26,358 bases of DNA from positions 390,706-417,063 of the forward strand of contig NW_014577094.1 in assembly GCF_000485595.1 (NCBI RefSeq), read 5' to 3'. The position numbers were made by a program, and so were the translations under genes. Numbering within the stretch: the stretch's first letter is position 1; each line of letters begins with the position of its first letter. Shown here piece after piece: positions 20,363-26,358 of this stretch. Origin of the DNA: Priapulus caudatus. Lineage: Eukaryota > Priapulida > Priapulimorpha > Priapulimorphida > Priapulidae. The notes below the pieces were generated by a model. That model worked only from the letters and a program-made list of their open reading frames with translations. It searched no databases and was not told the origin of the DNA.

Positions 20363-21795
20363 CTTATGCAAGGAACATCAGCAAGTGCTGCCATCTATTG
20401 GTAGTTTTAGTTGTAACGCGCACAACAACCGACGCACACGTCTGCGGCTAACTAATCATGATAACGACCTTGCGCAGAGAACACGTTAGATGCAAAGAGC
20501 GCGATTTATATAACAGTCATAAACACACGGTTCACGCGCAAAAAATAAGTAAAAACAAAACTTGTTTTAGTAGTTTTACTTTTTTAACTTGTAGTTACAC
20601 CTACATTAATCTACTTGTTTTACACTGCCTTTTTTTATTTCACCTTTGCCAAATACACAACAACAACAAACTTAACGGGCAATAAATATTTGTCAATCTG
20701 TATCAATTCAAGGCTATCAACATTACATCAACCTCAAAACATATTGAACCGACAGTACAACGTTTAGTCAGCCGATGGAATTGGGGGCAGGGCCAAAATG
20801 AAACAATGTATGCCACTTACTACACTGCAACATAGTAATTACTAATCATTTCACCTTCTCTTTCGTTTGGTATTGTTTAATACACTTTGAATTCCGGTTT
20901 GCTGTAACAAGAATGAAGCGAAAAATAAAATAGAAGCAGTAAATATATATTGATTGTATTATATCCATCTAAACAGTAATCTAGTCTATTAATGATACTG
21001 TGCCTTTTTATACGTACATATATTTTGTTAGCATGTATGCGAAAATGACTGCAGAATACGGCAAAACAACTTGAGTAGAGTATTTCGACACCAGGACCTA
21101 CGTTACGAATTATGTGTAGCATAGTACAGCGCCTAATTACATCACAAACGTTTAGCAGTTGCTTAACGCTGCACGCTGAATTTTAATAAGATAACGGAAA
21201 GAAACAACAATATCCACGAAAAATGTAACTAAATAAAAAAAATCAACATTCCTGTTTTGTTGCAATTTCGGTAGACTAGAATTTGTACGTAAAACAAGAC
21301 GGATGAACATAAGCATATTATAAATGTTGCTCTGCAGTGTGATACTATTCCACTACATCGACTCATAGCCTGGGACGTAAGGACGTATCCCTGACAACGT
21401 AAGGGTTATATCACTTAACCAGACACCGTATAATTATTAATGGGTTAATATAGAGTCTAAAACTAGCACGCTGAAATGTATTCATGCGCTGATAAACTGT
21501 GACCACTCATAGATATGCGGACATTCATCATCATTATGGCAAGTCTACGCTAACTCTGCCCTTTGCGAAGTGGCGCCACCTATTAGCGAGATGAGCGAGT
21601 TAAACACTAGGTATTTTTCCAAAGTGGGGAACATTAATCTACATTTACAACCATCGCCAAAATCACAGCAAACGATATCGTACAGCAATGGTGCGCCGTG
21701 TTATTTTTCAAGTGCAGAGAACCGTTCGGCTTGCTCAAAGCATACAGGAGCTGCAACGCGAGTGAACAAATAGAACGAAATGTCGTTCGTACGTT
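20363..21795. other. Single-copy non-coding stretch
   Basis: No exon or RNA gene is recognised. Short open frames here lack any motif or splice context I can support. Confidence 0.45.
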
Positions 21796-21987
21796 CCCCC
21801 CCCCCCAGCTGCAAAGGTCATTCACTCGGGATCCACTCAAACCTGCACACTATTTCGTGCACAAATAGTCATGATGCAAACCAACAGGGTTCGTACACCC
21901 AAGGCAAGAGTTTTTTTTAAAGAATTCCAGGACATTTCCTGGTTTTCCACGACCCATGCTTACATTGAACCAAGCTTGGGGGGGGGG
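21796..21987. repeat. C11 and G10 homopolymers in opposite orientation
   Basis: C11 at 21796-21806 is followed by AGCT, and G10 at 21978-21987 is preceded by AAGCTT. Read from each side they form an inverted pair, C10-11 plus (A)AGCT, 171 bp apart. Confidence 0.7.
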
Positions 21988-22062
21988 CGTGCACCACTTA
22001 CACACACACTCACGCGTACTTCCTCATATAGCTCTCTACACGGGCAGCTCTTCGCTCCGGAC

Positions 22063-22248
22063 CAAGATGGCAACATAGTCTAGAACTAAACCACATCGTT
22101 CTCAATTCAATTCCGAATTCAATTCGACCGCTATTCCCGCGCACAGACCAACTAGCGCCCATCGATTGGTCAATTCACGGCAGGCGCCCGAGAACGCAGA
22201 CAAACGACGCACGAATACCGCAGTTATTATAGTGCATCCGCTATAAAG
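22063..22248 (+). promoter_or_regulatory. Possible promoter-like cluster (YY1-type, CCAAT, TATA)
   Basis: CAAGATGGCAAC (22063-22074) resembles a YY1 site, ATTGG (22165-22169) is an inverted CCAAT box, and TATAAAG (22242-22248) lies 75 bp further on, a spacing typical of pol II core promoters. No exon that it could drive is recognised to the right, so this may be chance. Confidence 0.2.
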
Positions 22249-23385
22249 AACAACACGAGACACGACGAAGCGACACAGATAAACACCAAGTTACAGCGTA
22301 CACGACGGGGGAAAGCATTCTTCATGCATTCTACTTTTTTTCTGGATCTAACACATCACAGGCGACCAGGCCATGCGGCGGACTATCAAGGGTGCACACG
22401 CGCGCGGAACCATGTTGCCACTTACATATCTATACTAAAAACCAAAAACTACAATACGCGCGAACGCGCCAAAAACGTGCACCAACAGCATAAAAAAAAT
22501 CACGTCTGCTTATAACGGCTCCGATTAAAAATAACGTTGGCTCTTTTATCGTCGGCAAAAAATCGAACATGAAAACGGCGAATATAAAAATCCCTTCACG
22601 CGCATATTTCTATAATGAGAATAAAGGAGGAAGGGGAGCAATTAAAAATAGGTGTCCAGAGCCGTTCGAAACCACCCAGCGGTAGAAAACTGGCGCATCT
22701 GATGCGATTCTCGACCCAAATCGACGACGATATAATTAAATGAAAAAAATAAAACGCAATTGCTAAATGCGTACGAATGTAAGATACCGAGGTGAACAAC
22801 AACCTACATAGAATGCTAAATCAAACTGTCTTCTGGTTAAAGCACGCCTTTGTATATGCGTGCTTTCACAATCGAACTAAAAGTCAGGCGGCGCATATAG
22901 CTGACCTATATGAAAGACCGCCCGTTCTTAATTGAAGTTTAGTCACTCGAGAGAATAATCTATTATACGATAAACAACATCTTTGCATTTTGCAAGCCCC
23001 TTTGCCTTAGGCCTTCCGCAACATATTTATTTGGCAAATATATTTTAGCTTTGGCCATATACTAGTACTGATATATATGTTAATGCATAACAAACACACA
23101 GCTAGCCACCGTTTCAGTGAAAAATACCTGGCAAATCACTAACGAACACAACGGCAGGAAGGCAAACGAGAAAGTTACACGCGCAGTTGTTGGTACCGAC
23201 ACACGCACCGAGACACGGTTCAATGGAACACAGAAACATTGGCTGAATTTCCTCTTGAGGGACTGACTATGACCGCGTGCCGGTACTGCATACATGTGCA
23301 TGTTGTAATCACATCAACCAGTTCGGCAACTCATTTCAACGCGAATCGTGTTCAAATGCCGCGTACAAACTACACCCGAAGATGC
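22249..23385. other. Single-copy non-coding stretch
   Basis: No supported gene. Open frames at 22324-22515 and on the minus strand at 22596-22802 show no recognisable domain. Confidence 0.45.
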
Positions 23386-23726
23386 AAATACCAGGGCGTC
23401 AAGTGACAAGTGACGCTCAAAAAATAGGAAAATAGGAATTTCAATGTGAAAAAATAGGAGGAAAATAGGAATTTTGGTGAGAAAATATATGTTAAATAGG
23501 AATATTTGTTGCGTTAGATGGCCTCCCAACACCCCTAAAGCCATCCCGATCCACCACAAATGGTTTTATTAATATACATATTTGGAGTTACATCACATGC
23601 GAACAATATTTTGAGGTTTTAATGAGAAATGCATGTTAAAATTGATAAGCAGTTTATACATGCATAAGCACCCATACATGTAGACTACTCCAAAATAGTA
23701 TGACAGACATACATGTATACATGGGC

Positions 23727-24048
23727 GGATCCGGTTTTTTGAAAAAAGGGGGGGTCCATGCAGTAAGAAATAAAGGGCACTTTTATAAAAAAAAAAGTGC
23801 AGAAGGCAGCTTATGCGCTGCGTCTAAGGCATGTTGCCACTTAGGGGTGGGGGGGGGGGTTTAGGGGGACCTCCCCCAAGAAAAATTTCAAAAATTGGTG
23901 CATTCTGAGAGCATCTGAGCAGTAATTTTGATGTCTAGAATGCAAGATGGAATTCCACATTTTTAAGCAGAAAATTATCTTTTATGTGTTTTCCCTTTTT
24001 GGGGTAAACAAGGGAGGTCCGGACCCCCTGGACCCCCCCTCTGGATAC
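23727..24048. mobile_element. Possible nested G/C-run inverted module
   Basis: The left side reads GGATCCGG (23728-23735), then T/A runs, then GGGGGGGTCC (23746-23755 approx.). The right side reads GGACCCCCCCTCTGGATAC (24030-24048), the inverted counterpart. It lies inside the 963-bp element. A GGTCCGGACC palindrome is at 24016-24025. No certain target duplication. Confidence 0.4.
23844..23868 (+). other. G-quadruplex-prone run
   Basis: GGGG-T-G10-TTTA-GGGGG lies on the plus strand, followed by ACCTCCCCC that could instead pair with the last G run. A similar GGGGGGG-TCT-GGGGG tract is at 24135-24151. Confidence 0.6.
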
Positions 24049-24360
24049 ACATACCACATACAACAGAGAAACAACTTTACTGAAATAATATCTGTGATAG
24101 TAAAGAGTATATTACGTTAATTTAAAGTAAGGGATGGGGGGGTCTGGGGGTCCTCTCCCAGGAAATTTTTGAAAATCGGGTCACCTGAAATGTAAATTCC
24201 TGCATTCTGAGAAAGATACATACAATTCTGGATTCATAAAAATGAAAAGCCCTCAAAAATAGGAAAAAAAAAAAATTTGTCCAGAAAATAGGAAAAAATA
24301 GGAATTGCCCAGAAAATAGGAAAAAATAGGAAAAAATAGGAACTTGACGCCCTGAAATAC

Positions 24361-24849
24361 ACTACGCTAGCCGAACTGAGCAGTGAAAACGAGCAACTGG
24401 GCCCCATATAAACACGCATAGACCACTTTGCAGAATGACGACGTTCTCACAAAACAATAGCAATTAAAGATGAGAAAGGTTGACCGACTTTTAAAAGCAA
24501 TAAGATTTTTTTGAACAACAATAAATCACGTGGAGCCTATCGATTTAATTCAAGAACCGATTAAAATTTTAGTGCATACCGATTGGATATCGATATTGTG
24601 GCTCGCCTATGTAAAATAACTCAGTTGACACTGTAAAAATTCAAGTCCAGTACCGTAGCAATCGGTTAATAATTAAAACGTGGATAGCGTCAAAAATTGA
24701 CAGATCATAACCTGATCTGCGCCCGAAAACAAAACCAGCGAACTAATGCATTTAAAATCAGAAAACAGCATAAACCTTTGTTTAGCCCAGTGGTCACTAC
24801 TCTTACCTTTATACATGTGAATAGCATATCATTTTAATTATGCACCATC
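24361..24849. other. Non-coding stretch downstream of AGL
   Basis: I see no exon, RNA gene or clear repeat between the transposon and the likely AGL polyadenylation region. Confidence 0.5.
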
Positions 24850-25232
24850 GTTTTATTACTTTGATTACTTATTTATTTATTTATTTATTTATTTACGCAT
24901 GGAAGTAAAACGCTGTCACGGCTACACTTCACAAACAGTAAGCACACATGCCTGCAGATTTAACATAACAATCCGACCACAGAATCTGGCACACAAACAT
25001 CTCCATCCACCACGTAGCGTACTCATAGGCATTCCTCTTACCCTCTTACGCGCGCGCAAACGCGCCCACACGCGCGCACACGCCTATTCAACCTATCCTA
25101 TATGGTACCATCACAGCGAACACGAACAAACTATGTACACTCAGATTCAAAAAGCTACAATCATTCTACACGGGGGAGCGCTACGGCAGCTGATGCCACC
25201 ACCACCACTACTACTACTAACCAGTACGACCT
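24850..25232 (-). promoter_or_regulatory. Probable AGL 3'UTR with AATAAA-bearing tract
   Basis: Directly after the TAG stop the minus strand reads (GTA)n/(GTG)n trinucleotides, with the plus-strand CCA/CTA runs at 25196-25219. It then passes a CG/CA-alternating stretch (25050-25084) and reaches (AATA)n at 24895-24869 plus a separate AATAAA at 24857-24852. These are the first clear polyadenylation-type hexamers downstream of the stop, which would give a UTR of about 340-380 nt. The UTR extent is inference; no transcript evidence is available. Confidence 0.45.
24869..24895. repeat. (TTAT)n microsatellite
   Basis: About seven uninterrupted ATTT/TTAT units. On the minus strand it reads (AATA)n and supplies overlapping AATAAA hexamers downstream of AGL. 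Confidence 0.9.
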
Positions 25233-25499
25233 CTACTTTAGATTGTGAAGGTCGTACATGACCTCCAAGATGGCCGACATGCTCCACGCCTGTGTCGGCG
25301 AGCTGTCGCGACAGAACGCTCCGTCCTGATTAGTCAGTTCGGGCAGGCCTCGCCATGGCGACCGCTGAATCTCCTTGTAGTGGTGCGACAGTACAGACTT
25401 CACCTTAGAGATGGTGTTGTCCAGTGCTCCCGGCTCAGCAACGCGCGATGCGAAGTACAGTTTGGCACGCAGGAAATATCCGACCGGCCAAACCCACTC
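25233..25499 (-). CDS. AGL: Glycogen debranching enzyme (AGL), last coding exon
   Basis: This exon encodes the C-terminal 88 residues of glycogen debranching enzyme, a cytosolic bifunctional protein (4-alpha-glucanotransferase plus amylo-alpha-1,6-glucosidase) that removes branch points during glycogen breakdown. Seen directly: an open minus-strand frame with [27 protein letters not shown] and [16 protein letters not shown], which match the conserved end of the C-terminal (GH133, alpha/alpha-barrel) glucosidase domain as I know the family. The exon starts after a ttcttccag acceptor (AG at 25501-25500), with GAG as its first codon, so the intron is phase 0. The stop is TAG at 25235-25233. The open frame upstream of the acceptor (to 25616) translates a (TG)n tract and is intron. 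Four residues (HNLK) follow the YDL where the family usually ends. The catalytic acids lie in upstream exons outside the window. Confidence 0.95.
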   Translation of the reverse strand, partial: EWVWPVGYFLRAKLYFASRVAEPGALDNTISKVKSVLSHHYKEIQRSPWRGLPELTNQDGAFCRDSSPTQAWSMSAILEVMYDLHNLK

Positions 25500-26025
25500 C
25501 TGGAAGAACGTATGAACCGATGCACATGCATACACACGCGCGATGCACACACACACACACACACACTCGACGTGAGATGGTGGTTCAACTCGTAGAGGGC
25601 GTATCGTATTACCCATATTGCTGATAGCTAATATAACTAATGAATTTTACTAGAAAATTATTATTTACCGAGTTGAAAGAGGGTGAAACTTGCCACATTG
25701 ATGAAAGCTAATGTTACGAAGGAATTTACAAGCAAGTTTTAGTTTTATCTGCCGAAGTTATAAAAATGATCTTATCTGTTTGCTAGTGAGACAACAGAAA
25801 TAAGAAATTTACCAGCGAGTTTTATTTAACTTTATTTAATGCACTGGAGGGTGGATCTTATCTCTTTGTTAATAACTAACGTAACTAAGGAATTTACCAG
25901 CAAGAGACACACACACACACACACACACAATCTCATACACAAAGACGCGATCTCTTTATCGCAGACCCACATCCACACACGCACACACGCACGCACGCAC
26001 AAAGTTAGGTGTGCTAATTACTTAC
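25500..26025 (-). other. Last intron of AGL (526 bp)
   Basis: It is bounded by GT (26025-26024) and AG (25501-25500) on the minus strand. It contains three CA/TG microsatellites: 25545-25566, 25904-25929 and an interrupted one at 25972-26000. The first lies about 45-65 bases upstream of the acceptor, and the last begins about 25 bases after the donor. Between 25627 and 25905 there is a degenerate tandem repeat of 70-90 bp, listed separately. Confidence 0.9.
25627..25905. repeat. Degenerate 70-90 bp tandem repeat in AGL intron
   Basis: The motif GCTAATxTAACTAAGGAATT followed by TACCAGCAAGTTTTA recurs, diverged, near 25627, 25708, 25800 and 25868. Spacing is uneven (about 81, 92 and 71 bp). 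This is seen by eye alignment only. Confidence 0.5.
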
Positions 26026-26113
26026 CGGGCCACAGTGATAGTTGAACCCGTTCGCCACGCTGCCATCGTTAGAATAATTGCTGTTGTCATAGTTGCCGCG
26101 GTAGAGCCAGTCA
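26026..26113 (-). CDS. AGL: Glycogen debranching enzyme (AGL), penultimate exon
   Basis: This 88-nt exon is not visible as a long ORF; I found it by reading leftward from the last exon's partner splice site. After an atatttcgcag acceptor (AG at 26115-26114) comes one base (T) that completes a split codon. Then follow 29 codons reading [16 protein letters not shown] and, at the end, GFNYHCGP, followed directly by a strong donor gtaagt (GT at 26025-26024). Joined to the last exon in phase 0 this gives [13 protein letters not shown]. That reproduces the GFNYHxGPEWxWPxGYF block near the C-terminus of animal debranching enzymes (established knowledge of the family). Together the two exons give 117 of roughly 1,500 expected residues. 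The upstream intron starts at 26114 and continues past the window edge. Confidence 0.93.
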
Positions 26114-26208
26114 CTGCGAAATATGACACAAGCACGCATAAATCACTAGCGGTAGAATGCAATCCAATAGTAGTTAAAGACTTCAATGCGATAATAATGC
26201 GGAGTGAA

Positions 26209-26358
26209 AATGACAAGTGATTTCAATGCGGGGATAGAATTGCATGTGATTTCACTGCAGAATCAGAATGGTATGTGATTTCACTGCAGAATCAGAATGG
26301 TATCATCTGATTTCACTGCAGAATCAGAATGGTATCATGTGATTTCACTGCAGAATCA
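26209..26358. repeat. 29-32 bp minisatellite in AGL intron, cut by window edge
   Basis: Copies contain GATTTCACTGCAGAATCAGA followed by ATGGTATCATGT. Three and a half near-identical units occupy 26246-26358, preceded by one diverged unit from about 26209. Units alternate between 29 bp (no ATC insert) and 32 bp. The array lies in the intron upstream of the penultimate exon and runs off the right edge, so its true length is unknown. Confidence 0.85.

Larger units (their letters stand above)
23392..24354. mobile_element. 963-bp non-autonomous DNA transposon
   Basis: The terminal inverted repeats are CAGGGCGTCAAGT (23392-23404) and ACTTGACGCCCTG (24342-24354), exact over 13 bp. The flanks carry AAATAC on both sides (23386-23391 and 24355-24360), a 6-bp target duplication. 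Both ends hold AAATAGGAA direct repeats just inside the termini (23408-23508 and 24256-24341). No transposase frame is present. CAGGG ends recall hAT elements, but those make 8-bp duplications, so I leave the superfamily open. Confidence 0.8.

Noticed and set aside
25245-25595. Plus-strand 116-codon frame
   Set aside because: It is the antisense shadow of the last AGL exon and its flanking CA repeat.
25500-25616. Extension of the last AGL exon upstream to an ATG at 25616
   Set aside because: Those codons translate a (TG)n tract. The conserved sequence begins exactly after the ttcttccag acceptor and joins the upstream exon in phase.

Overview
The window is animal (metazoan) nuclear DNA, most likely from an invertebrate. 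It has intron-split coding sequence with GT..AG splice sites, long microsatellite blocks and several non-autonomous DNA transposons, and it has no prokaryotic-style operons. I cannot place the phylum from the sequence alone.

Only one protein-coding gene is firmly supported. It lies at the right end on the minus strand: the last two exons (26113-26026 and 25499-25233) of AGL, the glycogen debranching enzyme, joined by a 526-bp intron. The rest of the gene lies beyond the right edge. Its probable 3'UTR runs leftward to about 24850, where an (AATA)n tract on the transcribed strand supplies several possible AATAAA signals.

Everything to the left is non-coding and repeat-dominated. 1-101: (CT)n. 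213-680: a 19-bp minisatellite with AGGTCA in most units. 852-3135: duplicated block A, copy 1. 3840-4092: a possible MITE. 4598-5760: GATA-type tetranucleotide block. 5761-6512, 8400-9590 and 12026-13258: purine-rich (GA)n blocks, each followed by a copy of block B (6516-8030, 9590-11240, 13260-14492). 11524-16215: block A, copy 2, interrupted at its internal (TA)n by a 10-N gap plus the third GA/B unit. B copies 2 and 3 carry an insert of about 0.6-0.68 kb, bounded by TTAA, that is absent from B copy 1. It looks like a Kolobok/T2-type MITE. 16240-23385: mostly single-copy AT-rich DNA with several strong palindromes, a palindromic tandem repeat and two minus-strand tRNA-like elements. 23392-24354: a 963-bp element with 13-bp terminal inverted repeats and a 6-bp target duplication.

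The long open frames in the GATA/GA blocks and in the minisatellite are low-complexity artefacts. I see no new multi-gene system here. The most informative material is the repeat architecture (filled versus empty insertion sites, a split duplication around a gap) and the AGL terminal exons.
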